From Omphiscola glabra (lineage: Eukaryota > Mollusca > Gastropoda > Lymnaeidae), in the NCBI GenBank assembly GCA_964017045.1, contig OZ024807.1, positions 14,975,441 to 15,039,440 on the forward strand: a stretch of DNA of 64,000 nucleotides, in the 5' to 3' direction. Made by a program: the position numbers and the translations under genes. Of the stretch, positions 48,275 to 60,000 are shown one piece after another. A model generated the notes under the pieces. That model made no database searches. It saw only the letters and a program-made list of their open reading frames with translations, and was not told the origin of the DNA. The stretch's first letter is position 1. Every line of letters begins with the position of its first letter.

Positions 48275-48829
48275 AGGTCATGTCAATCATCAACTGCTGT
48301 TCTTTGTTTCCCTTGCTAAAAAATCCATTTTATTTTAATTGTTTATCGACTACCAGTTGTCATGGACTGGTGGTTGACATTACCAGTTGTTATGGACTAT
48401 TTATTGACATTACCAGTTGTTATGGGCTGGTGGTTGGCAATATATAGTCCTTGTAGTTTTACTGTTGCATGAAATGTCTTTATCTATGTTGACTTTATAA
48501 ATTATATTTTCTTTGCTAAAATGTACAAATTGATACTTCATTTTTAAGATATATTAGCAGGGTCATACATAAATGGCTTTAGCATTAATTGTAAAACACA
48601 TAGGAACAATAAATAAAGGGCTCCGAAATTTAAAATAAAAATTCATCTCTATTGAATTTGAAGCATTGAAGAACTCAATAATCATGAGCCAGAGTTCTGT
48701 CCCTTATGCACATTTTTTAATTCCAGTATATGTTTTGAATTAAAATATGGATTGCAGTGGCTAGGATCAATTTATAATTACAATTTAATTCCACATTCCA
48801 TTCTGTTCTGAATACATTATACTTTATAC

Positions 48830-48956
48830 CACTGGTTCCCAACCTTTTAGACTCGCAGAGTCTATTTCAGAGTCAATTCAGACCTTCCCCATGTCTTAAA
48901 AGTTAACAATGGTCATGAGTTTCCTGGAGCGGCCGCAGAGCCCCTGAGAATCACTG
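48830..48956. mobile_element. hAT-like MITE, 127 bp, with 8-bp target duplication
   Basis: Ends are CACTGGTTCCCAA and (reverse) CAGTGATTCTCAG, typical of hAT termini. Flanks CTTTATAC (48822-48829) and CTTTACAC (48957-48964) form an 8-bp duplication with one mismatch, the hAT length. No transposase. It lies in the predicted SLC17 3' UTR. Confidence 0.75.
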
Positions 48957-49345
48957 CTTTACACAGTTGGTGTTGTCTCAGTTAAGTTGTAGCATTCAAT
49001 TTTTAACAGACACAAGAAACATAGTCACCCAATTGAAGCACATGACTGTGCTACTAATTTAAACTCATTATGGCCCAACATGACCTGGCTTGAGCAGACA
49101 TTATCCATATTATTTTTTAAATGTTCTGTGGAAATATTGGACTACACATTATGACTTTATTCCCTTTCCACCCTCATGTCTGAGCTCTGCACCTACCAAA
49201 GGTGTTGTCTAGACATGATTTCAAAGTGTTGGAATTTACTGAACAATGTATGCAAAGTATTACACATGTTCAATAATTTCATGTTTTTCCCTATATTTAA
49301 AAAAAAAAGAAATTGTATCAAAGCTTTGAAACAAAATAATTAACA

Positions 49346-49456
49346 CCGCAGTAGAGCTTTGTCCCCTATTTAACGGAGGCCACTGCAGTAGAGCTTTGTC
49401 CCCTATTAAATGGAGGCCACCGCAGTAGAGCTTTGTCCCCTATTAAATGGAGCCAC
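49346..49456 (+). repeat. 37-bp tandem triplet in the SLC17 3' UTR
   Basis: Three units of GCAGTAGAGCTTTGTCCCCT ending TGGAGGCCAC, spaced 37 bases apart. Confidence 0.9.
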
Positions 49457-50087
49457 TTGAAAGGAAACCTCAGACTAATATCCATCATCCATCATCCAAC
49501 AGTTCAGGCCATGTTCATCAAACATTCCTTGCAGATTAAATATATTTTACTTGACCCCTTAACCAGTTTTGTATTTCATGCTATGAATAAGCATTCATAA
49601 GTAAATTAAAATGTATAATGGATAGGAATCTTATGTTATGCACTGCATTGCAATATAAGTCAGTGCTTTCCAATTATTATTTCCTTTGGCCATGATAGCA
49701 CACAATTCCAAGTATAGCATTAACTAAAATTGTAGATGAATCAAATACTGATCTGTGTTGTAAGCACCGGGATATCATTTTCTTTAATTGTCCAATAAGT
49801 TTTCTCACATAAGAGACTTGGCGGCCCACTTGCTTACAAACAATATTTGTTTCACATATTTTTCTCTCTTTTGCAAAATATTTTCTGTGTACTTATCTGT
49901 GAATTGTAGCATTATTTGCAATTAATTTTACTGTAGTATACACCTTCTATATTTTTGTGAACTGTGATTACAGCTTTATTTTGTAAAAATCAAATTATTT
50001 AACCTGGCCTTTTGGCAGGGAATATTTTGTTGTTTTCAACAACTGATGTTAAAACTATCTTTTAAATGTCGTGGTGAGCTGTGAACA

Positions 50088-50093
50088 AATAAA
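50088..50093 (+). promoter_or_regulatory. Poly(A) signal of the SLC17 gene
   Basis: An exact AATAAA with a T-rich, GT-containing tract 25-40 bases downstream. It is preferred over the earlier AATAAA pair at 48608 because of that downstream tract; usage is unproven. Confidence 0.5.
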
Positions 50094-50115
50094 TATTGCA
50101 AGTTATCTGTATACA

Positions 50116-53100
50116 AATTTTTTGTTGTGTTTACATCTTACCAAGTCACATTAGTTGCAGTAGGGGCTGTCAGACTTGGTGTCAGTGCCTTACAAGTTCC
50201 ATAAGCCAAGTCCAGCAAGAACAATTGTGATGCAGAAACTGAAAGACTTGGCATTTGCACTAATAACAGAAATAATCTAGACACAAATATATTTTAAAGA
50301 ATATTCTAATAATCTGTGTCTTGTCTGGTGAAGGATGTAAAAATATGAAAGAAAAAAAATAAGACAATTTTTATGTTGCATTACTACTTTACTTCTTTGA
50401 CAAGTTAGCAAATAATGTAACATATATGTCACACATATTCACTTGGTTCATAATCAGCACACAAAAAAATCACATGATTGTCAAACAAGTGCCAGCACTA
50501 AAAAATTTTTACTCACATAATTTTGAAGAGCAACAGAGTAACTAAATCAAGTAAATGATTGAAGTTATTAGTTTAAGTGAAGATAGTACTGAGAGTCAAC
50601 CTTTAAGCTTAAGAATAAGAACCAGCAGAAGACTTACTTAATGATAATGTCCCCTGAATAAATAATTTTAATTGGGCACCATGAGATTATACAAAATTAG
50701 AACTTCAATAGATTTCATTTGAATTTCAAACTAAATGAGTAACATTGATACAGGAGTGAGATTAATAAGATAAAAATAGCCAAGTGATTAGGGCTATATA
50801 AAAAGAACTTATATAAAAGACAGTTGAGCAGATTTGGAAATTATTCTATTAAAGACAAAAAATTGCAAGCTTGTTATATATTATTTTTGTTCTCCTTCTT
50901 CTATATACTAAGGGCCCATGATCAATATTGTTTTATTCCTCTACTGAAGAGAAAAAGAACAAAACGCAGATAAAAATGCTGTTTATAAGTGTAATGGAAC
51001 TTGATGATAACACATGGAAACCTTTAAATGGATATCTGCTTTCAAATATATATTTTATGTTAATGCTTTTGAGTTGCCACTGAAAACCATTATCAAGCAT
51101 TTTAAAATGTATTTCTTTATGTCAGAGAGGAATAAAAAATTTGTTAACTTAGTTCAATCAAATTGCATTTGATGAACAAATTTAAAAAAACAACAACATA
51201 AATATATGCAAATCATACTCTTTGTAATTTTAACAATCAATCTTTACAAAAGTAACATATTGAATTCACACTTGATCAAACGGCACGCTGTTTAATACTT
51301 TTTGACACAAATGTAAGCATTTCTCTAAGTAACACACACACACAAAACTCTAAGGAGCTAACTCACCAACATTATACATGATACACACGGGTTGATTTAT
51401 TTTTAACTGTTGGCATAGGCAAATACAATCTTTAAAATCAACAAAAGCCTGTGAAAATAACAGTAAAAAATGATGGTTGTCATGTGTTTTAGCAAATTAA
51501 AACTTTTTTTTTTTAAAGTTGTAAGAGGAAAAAATGTTGACCCATGTAAATAAATTATACTTGTAACCTCTCAATTTATAGCTACAAATTATAATAAAGA
51601 TTACATAGTTTGGGAATCCTGGTAACATGAAAAACAAATATTTCTCTATGCTAGAAATAAAGATAAGGATGAATATGGTTTTCATTCGTGTTGTTAAAAT
51701 GCAATATAAAATGATATGCAATCTGACCAGAACTGCATCAAAATCGACTTGAACTACCATCTAAGCAACTCCAATTTTGTTGGTAATAAACAGTATTAAT
51801 ATAATACATAATATACCTAAATACTTAACACCACTGGTAGGTAAGTTTGTACTAAATTGGTAGAGAGTCATATAGGGCTTATTGATAAATAAGTCTTTCT
51901 GACAATATTTTTTGTTCTCTCTAATTTTGGAACTTAAACAAAAAAATATTTCTGAAACGTCTAGGAAAAAAATGTTATTTTAAACATATAGTCCCACATT
52001 TTAAAATTTTAGTATGCAGGAAAAGCAACCAAAATTTTAAACTTTACAGTACGTAAATATCTATATTTTATATCCTTACACTAAACATAAATAATAAATT
52101 AGATAAAGCCTGCATTTCAATAACTTGTACAGCTTACTAATTAAAGCAGTAGCATTGTAAAGTACAATTATAACTTATTTATAAAAATAAATCTTGTAAC
52201 CCATAAAGCCCATAATATGCCAACATATTCCTGTATGTCAATGATTAGAATGCTGTATGAAAAAATATGTAATGATATGATATCACATGACATGCTGTCG
52301 AAATGGTTCAGGTGGGAATGATTTGAGAATAAATCATCTCATGAAAAGCCTACAGCACAGTGATTCTGAATTGGGATTCACAGCCCTCTGCAAAGAATTC
52401 TGCAAGGCACCAGGAGCCAAACTCTATTTTTTGTTTAAATTTTCAAATAGATATTTATTTATAGAGCCATATTTTGTCCTTCTATTATTATCTAAAAACC
52501 ACACACAACACCCACCCTCCAATTTTTTTATTTGTTGTATTAAAACGGTTGATTTTAATAATACTGGGAATTGTTGCATGCAATTTTATATATGGGCTAT
52601 CTTGGGGATAGTGAAGGCATCATGGCAGGAAGGCAAAACTGAGTTATTATGGCTTCAGGAGAACAAGGAAATCATAGAAGCATTGTATTAATAATTTCCA
52701 CATTTTGACTCGAGAACACAAAAGAGGAAAAATACATCCTCCAAAAAATCTGGCAGCTTGACACAAACATTCAACCCTTGACACTGATGTAAAATTTCAA
52801 AAATATATTTTTTTAATAAATGTATTATAAGTGGAATAATGCTTAGATGGCGACTTTGGCTCAAAACTAATGACTCGAAAGTTGATCAAAGTTGCACAAT
52901 CAAAACAACCACTGGCAATATCTAGCAGATAAAGTTAAAATTTTACAACAAAAAAATAAAAATATAGTCAATATAAATGTTATAATTAAGAGAATTATTA
53001 TTTTTTTTTTTTAGCACACTTTGCCAAGCCAGAAGTACATCAAACTTTGAACCTAAATTATTATTTTTTTACAACTAAACGAATTCATTAAAAAAATTCA

Positions 53101-53839
53101 AACTAAGCGTAAAAGGAAATTTTAAAACAAGCTACCATTTGGTTCAAAAACGAAGAATAAAGGTTTTACTGTGTCCATCCTGCCAATATTGTAAAAGAAA
53201 AATTTCATAGAAAGACAATGTTTTCATTCAAACAAAGGTTTAAAAAGTAATTATTTTTTTATATAAATGCGAAGCATCAAGACTTGGCTTAATTCAAGTA
53301 AACTTAGCAGCAAATATCAGGCTGTTCTTTTTTCTTGCTCAGTCTTAATGGGAACCTGTTGAAAATTAATCACATAAAGAGCCATTTTTTTTTAGTTGGC
53401 TTATGAGTAGGTCAACTAATGTCAAGAAAGAAAATAATGAAAACATGAAAATAAAATTGTTGCTTTGCCTGCTGAATTTGGTTTTCTACAGGGCAATTGT
53501 TGCTATTCTCTCTGAGGTTGGATTTCTACAACAAATTTGTTGTTTTGCAACTTTTATTTCTTATAAGTTGTCTCTACCCTGTATTTTTTTTAAATACCTT
53601 TTTTTAATAACTTACTCTCAGTCTCCTTCCTTATAATTAATATCAAGTATACACAAAATACAAGCTAATTAATAGGTGAAACTGAACCATGCTGAGATTG
53701 ATAGAATAAAACAAAAAACATCTGAAACATTGTCACTGTCTTCTCAACAACCAAATTTTGTATATTTCAGATTTAAGTCAAATATTCTTTTCATTTGTTG
53801 ACGCTAACTTTATCTTTGAACAAATATAACTAAACTGCT
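50116..53839. other. AT-rich gap between two convergent genes
   Basis: No exon or clear transposon is visible. It must contain the 3' UTR and poly(A) site of the minus-strand SLC6 gene (stop at 53840). Several TTTATT sites (AATAAA on the minus strand, e.g. 53553-53558 and near 52455) exist and I cannot choose one. Confidence 0.5.
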
Positions 53840-54025
53840 CTATGCTATGCCATTTTCTTTATGCTCTGTCTTTTCCAAATTGTAGCCAACTGAATCAAGA
53901 CGCATCATTGGGGACTGAGAATCATAGGCATCGGCTGGCACCTCCTGGTTCTCACTGACTAATTTTCGATGAATTTTAAGCCTTGGTCCCCATTCTGGTG
54001 TTGGTCTTGTCAGTTGTTTTATGAC
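53840..54025 (-). CDS. SLC6A5/SLC6A9-like: SLC6 gene: cytoplasmic C-terminus and stop
   Basis: It encodes [20 protein letters not shown] followed by about 40 polar residues ending ENGIA and TAG. P-x-x-x-WGP is the conserved C-terminal mark of the glycine-transporter group. No PDZ-binding end is evident. Confidence 0.92.
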   Translation of the reverse strand, partial: VIKQLTRPTPEWGPRLKIHRKLVSENQEVPADAYDSQSPMMRLDSVGYNLEKTEHKENGIA

Positions 54026-57000
54026 CTGGAATAAAAATAATTCCAAAATTTAGAAAAAGCATGCAGCTTTAAATTATTAAGTTAATGACACAAAATGTAA
54101 ATACATTTTTTTTAAATGTGTTTGCTAGTTCAAATCAACAAGTTTGGATCTTAAGATTGAGTGTTTACAACAAGAAAATAATTTTTTTTTTTTAATTATG
54201 ACCTTATAACCTTTATATTTTTAATTTCTTGAAGAAGTTATCACTAATAAGATGAAGTTGCTGTTATGCTGTCAAAAAATTGTAAATGTGATTAACTATA
54301 CATTAAGCAATGTTAATAATATTTTTTTGAGATCCAGTTTTATAAAAATATCTAATTTATTATTTATGCGCACTTAAAGTTGACTTTTTATAATGAAACC
54401 AAGAAAAACAATTCAGGTTTTTAGACATTAAGCTGCATGATTAGCCAAAGCTCCGAATTCTCTGCAAACTTCTCTATCTCCATCATAATTAAAGCATAAA
54501 ATATCAATTAAGCCACGTAGAAAATTATTTTATAAACTAACCTCAACTAGACCCTTGCTGCGCATGCTCATAACACCTTTGATCACTTTGTAGAAAGCCA
54601 CAACAGGAATGGCCAAGATAGAGGTCAATGTTATGAGGATACCAATCCCTTCAGCCCAAACAGGAAAAATGTAGTCTCCGTAGCTTGTGGGGTGAAAATC
54701 AACCCAGGTAAATATCAGGATGATCTGAAATAAATTAAGCATCATCTTGACATGAGACTGAAATGCCTTGTGGATTTATCTGTAAAATGATAAATGGCCA
54801 TCATGTATTGATCAGTTAAGGAAATGAGGCATGCCTAACTTTAATAGGATGGGCACATGGTCAAAAGGTGGTCACCATTTTTTTAATCTAATTTTTTTTT
54901 TAAAGAATGTATTAAAACTCAACAGCCACACTAAAGTACACTTCCCTTTTATTTGTTATTGTTCTTAAAACAAAAATAAAATGAAACAACCCCTAAACAA
55001 AAAGTTTTTCATTTAATCCTTTGTTTGCATTTTTTATTATTTTGTTTCATATTACTATTCCATTGTCCCACCCGCTTTTACGACACAGATTTATTTCATC
55101 ATTTCAGAAAAACAAAAGAAAATATTATGAAGGTTTTTTTAAAAAAGAATCTCATTAGAGCAGTTATCAGGAATTTCATTCCATGAAATCAGTGGAATTA
55201 TATGTCCTTCATTTTCCCCTTGAAAAACAGGAAAAATAGACTTTTTAAGGGTTGGGGTGGGGGATGGGGGCTGAAATTTTTGAAAAAATGTGTTGTCATT
55301 GGCAACAAGTCTTCAAGGTGGGTTAGTTAGCCATTTGAAGATTTTGACACCCAGCCAGAAAAAAACACACAAATAAAAGCGAATTTAATACATAAAGGAT
55401 TTAAAAATAATTATTAAAAATTGTTTACTGCCTGCAAATTATAGCAGATATATAGTAAAAGTAATACATTTTTCTAGATGCAATTACAAATAGGTTATAC
55501 ATAGTTTTAGAAGTGCACAAACTGTACCTTTTAGCCAATACCGACAGCAGCAGGCATGACCAAAAGCATTTACTTGTAATGCCAACATGTTTTTTGCACC
55601 AACTTTTTTTTTGCTTTAATATTTGTTTTATAACCACATATTATGTCATGACATTCCTGGGGATAAAAGTGACTACAACTCACCAGCAGGGCAATAGGTG
55701 TAACAAAGCTCCATGAGATACTCCACAGACGACTTGGCCGTTTCCCAAGCATTAACTCAATGTTATCCATAAATTTGGAAGCTCCTGGAAAAATATAAAA
55801 TGGTATTAGTATCAGTTTGTTCCCTTTGTAGAAAGCTGTTTTTTGGGGGGGGGGGGGGGGGGGGGTTGTTGGTGTTTGGCTTCATGATTCATTTTGGTAA
55901 GATCTCTTGACAGGATTTTATGTAACTGCCTTTTTTTAAAAGTTGACAGGTTTAATAAGCCGAAACGTCAAAATCTTTTGTCCTGTCTATGAATTCAAGT
56001 TTAGCATACTTTATTCTTATATTTCAGGTTTAATAATCAATACTTAAAACTTTTACAATATTACCTAAGATTATATAGTAAATTAAGCTGCATTTTCTTT
56101 AGTGTTTAAGGTTAACAATATAATATATTATGCAACTTCTTGTGGGAATAAAAATAATCTCCACTAGTAACAGATTTTTTAAAGCATGGCCAGAAACATA
56201 ACCAGTGAAATTATTGTGTTATTTTCATATTTTCAATATATTTAAATCAAAACCACATTTCACATCAAATTCTAGGAAATCATTCTTCTGTTACAATTCT
56301 ATCATGGACTTCATTAAAAATATTTAAATGCATGGACAATATCCAAGCAGCAAATGATCAACCTACCATAGACCCAGGATAGAGCCACACATTCAACGAG
56401 GCCAATGGCAAGTAAGGAATATGTGGCTGCATAGTTGTCGAACAACTGTATAACATACATGCCTCCCTGTGGACAGATTTATTTATTTTGACAGATGTAA
56501 CAATAAAAACATAGAATATTCAGTGGTAGTTATATTACACATACTATTAAAATAAATTTTTAAAAATTTGGGGAGATTATTTAAAAACAATTTCCAGTTA
56601 AGATGAATAACAGTTTTTTTTAGCAAAGAGACAATTTTTTTAAAAACAACATATTAATTATTTACATTTATCGAAACACAAAAAAATTTTTTTAAAAGCA
56701 TTTAAAAGAAATACTTTCTAACAAAGATGACTTTAAATGCGCTAAAAATTAGAATATAATTAAATATTCTTAAAATGCATTTCAAAAAAAAAAAAAAAAG
56801 ACTGAGAAGAAGTGTAGATGAGGACAATAAGAAGCTGAAGGTTTTGAAGTGAATGTAGACAACAGTTAAATATGTTTCATTTTTATTAATTTTTGAAAAT
56901 AATTTCTACACAGACTTTCTTTTCTACTTTTTGATGCATTTAAATTCGTCTTTGAAAGAACGTCTTTTTTAAAAAAGATTTTTTAATATTTCTAATTTGC

Positions 57001-60000
57001 TACTTTTTAGTATTAAAATTTTAATCATTTTATTGACAAAAGAAGTATTATTTACTTTTTTTTTTAAATCCTCAAAATCTTACAGCTCTTATATGACAGC
57101 AACCACCCACCCTTCAAAGGAATGAATTAGAAATAACTTAGTTGCAACAAGACAATCAATACCTTTCAGGTGACCACTTCAACACCTTTTAGGTGACCAC
57201 TTCATGAGAAAATGATCAACTAAGTGAAAGTGTCATGTGTGTAAATAAATTTTTAAAAAACGCTTCATCTGCAAGATGTAAATGCAAGTAGAAAGAAAGT
57301 CTTTAAAAAAAAAAAAGGTTGATTTTTAAAGATTCCTAGGAAACTTTTTAAAAAAAAATTTAAATAAAAAAAGAAAAAGAATAGTAAGAAGGAAAAGAAT
57401 TAAAAGAAAAATAAGAAATATCATTGGTAGAAATATGATGGGTAGAAATAAGATGGGTAGAAATCATTTTCAGACAAGAAAACTTGTTCTTTATTTTTGT
57501 GTGTTATGATCTTTAGGCCTACATGAAATCAGCTAATTGAACAATGAGGATAACCCAAAATGTCTTCCCTACCTGAGTACAGAAAGACAAGCCGATGAGG
57601 TAACCAGTGACAGCTATTGTCAACAATAAGATAAATGATCTCTTGCTTGGTCTGAAAAACTCTGTGAACTGATCCATGATCGTGGTGTGAACAGTTGTGA
57701 CAGTAGCAATCTGTACAAAAATTATTTCAATATTTATATTATTGGAGATTGTACATAGTATTTATATTATTGGAGATTGTTGACAGTAGGTCAAAGTGTT
57801 TTATGGATGGATACAGCCAACAAGTGCTTAAATCTGGTGGTCGATTTAAAAAAATTAATCAATATTCACAGTATTCCAATTGTTTAAACATTAATTAATC
57901 TATAAGTTTATGTTTTCTTTAAAATGTTGTGTTCATTTTGACCCACATAAACTATCCTAATAATTTCTTATAATTTAATTGAATAAAATTTCTATTTCAT
58001 GTTTATTTCATTACATATTGTTTTAAGTACTCTTTCTAAAGTTGATAAGCTAATTTTTAAACTAGCCATGCATAATTATGTTTTCATTAATTAAAAATTC
58101 CTAGGCTTAATTTTTTTAATTTTTGTGTGTGCATGTGCAAATTGTTGTTTTACACAAACCTGAGTTCCTAGGCCAAGTGTTATTAACATCAAGAAGAAAA
58201 GAACAGACCAAAGTTGTGATATAGGGAGTTTGGTAACAACGGCTGGATAGACAACAAAAGCCAGACCAGGACCTGAAAGTTATTATAGAAACTCTAATTT
58301 ACAATAAGATGAGAAACTCAACTAGTCTGATATTTAAACCCAACCATACAAAATTTTAGAAATCCCAAAAGTAATTTTGTTTTTTTTAATATAAAAAATT
58401 TAATTAAAATTTATTTTTCAATGATCTAAATGAACTTATTGGATTTTTTAAAATTAAGTCACTACCTAACATCATGTACTTCACTTAATGCTAAACATAT
58501 TACAAGTAACATTGAAATTCCTGTGCCCATTATTATTATTATTTGAAAAGTTTTTTTTTTCTTTCTTTTTTTTTTTTTTTTTTGTAATTTGTTTACAATT
58601 GGCTGAAACAAATACTCAAATATTTTGTTTGGCTTAGGATTCAATATTAAACACATCTGTTTACTAAATTAAGTTCCTGATATCTGGCTTACCATCACTT
58701 GCTACGCTGTCCACTGACTGGTGTAGCTCATTAGCCATGTAGCCAATAATAGAAAATATTACAAGTCCTGCAAACACACTGGTCAGTGAATCAAGGATGG
58801 ACACTAGAATAGCATCACTATTTGGGATTAGAAATATGGACATTTGATTTTTTGTATAAAAGTGCAGTTTTAAAATTCTTGGAAAAATAAAACATTCAAT
58901 AAAACAAATACATAGTTTTCAACTGTGGTGCACACGTAGAATGAATTGACAGATATAAATAAAGTTGATCAAAGATGCTAAAATATTGCATATTATTTTT
59001 GTATTATTGTTAATATCAGTTTAATTTCTGATTTAAATACAACAATAAAATATGATATAGTAAGCAAAAAATATTTTCTCTTTTTAAAAATCAAAGGGAA
59101 AATGCAATGATATTTTGGTCTTTAACATATTTTAACCAGAATGCATGATGGAATAATAATATATTACTTTCATCACTACAAGTATCATACAAAAAATTTA
59201 GTACTACATCTGACTAAAGAAACTTTTCTGTAAACTATTTAAAAGAGGGCAGTCACAATTTTAAATAAATTCAAGAACTTTCTTGCACACTTTTTTTTTC
59301 ACCTTAAAATAAAATTCTATGGTCTTGTCATTACATGTCATAATTAATTAAAAGTACACCCTTATTCTATGCCATGTTTTCTAATGTTAACTCACAATAG
59401 ACAATTATTGTGAAACTTGTTGTAGCTGGCTAAAGTAATGAGACCACCCCAACAAGGTGAGAGAGAGAAAAATATTTGAACAGCTGCATCCTTCCAGACC
59501 TGGAACAAGCATGAGAAAAAAAAATATTTATTTGAATGAATGAATCCTCTTATAAGAATACAATTTTGTTACTATTTAAAATCTGTTGGGATGATAACAA
59601 ACTCTAATTTTGTTTGTATTAAAAGATTTACATTGATTTTATTCCACATTAATTTAGATAGTTATATTTAATGTTAAACAGCAAGGATATATTACTTTTA
59701 AAAAAAAAACAATCTTTAAGATTATCCTGTATGAAAAATAAATTGTTCAGGATGTAGGATGTTTTTTTCTTTAATTTGTTTCTGTCTGGTTTTCTCATTT
59801 TTAGGTAGGATTTATCTTTCTCTATATATATTATGTAAATTTGATTAATACTTATTTGTATGTCTCGTTGTACTGATGAAGGCATGTGCCGAAACGTTTA
59901 AATTATTTGTAATGTAAAATTATTTTTAAAGCTTAATATATATTGTTATATCGACACAGATTGTTAGTGTCTATTTAATCTATTCAGGATGTAGGACATT

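Larger units (their letters stand above)
48275..50115 (+). other. Probable 3' UTR of the SLC17 gene
   Basis: The region is AT-rich without exons. AATAAA occurs at 48608-48613 (and again at 48612-48617) and at 50088-50093. The latter is followed by a T/GT-rich stretch from about 50117, a good cleavage context, so a 1.8-kb UTR is likely with possible use of the early site. A 127-bp hAT-like relic (48830-48956) and a 37-bp triplet repeat (49346-49456) lie inside. Confidence 0.55.
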
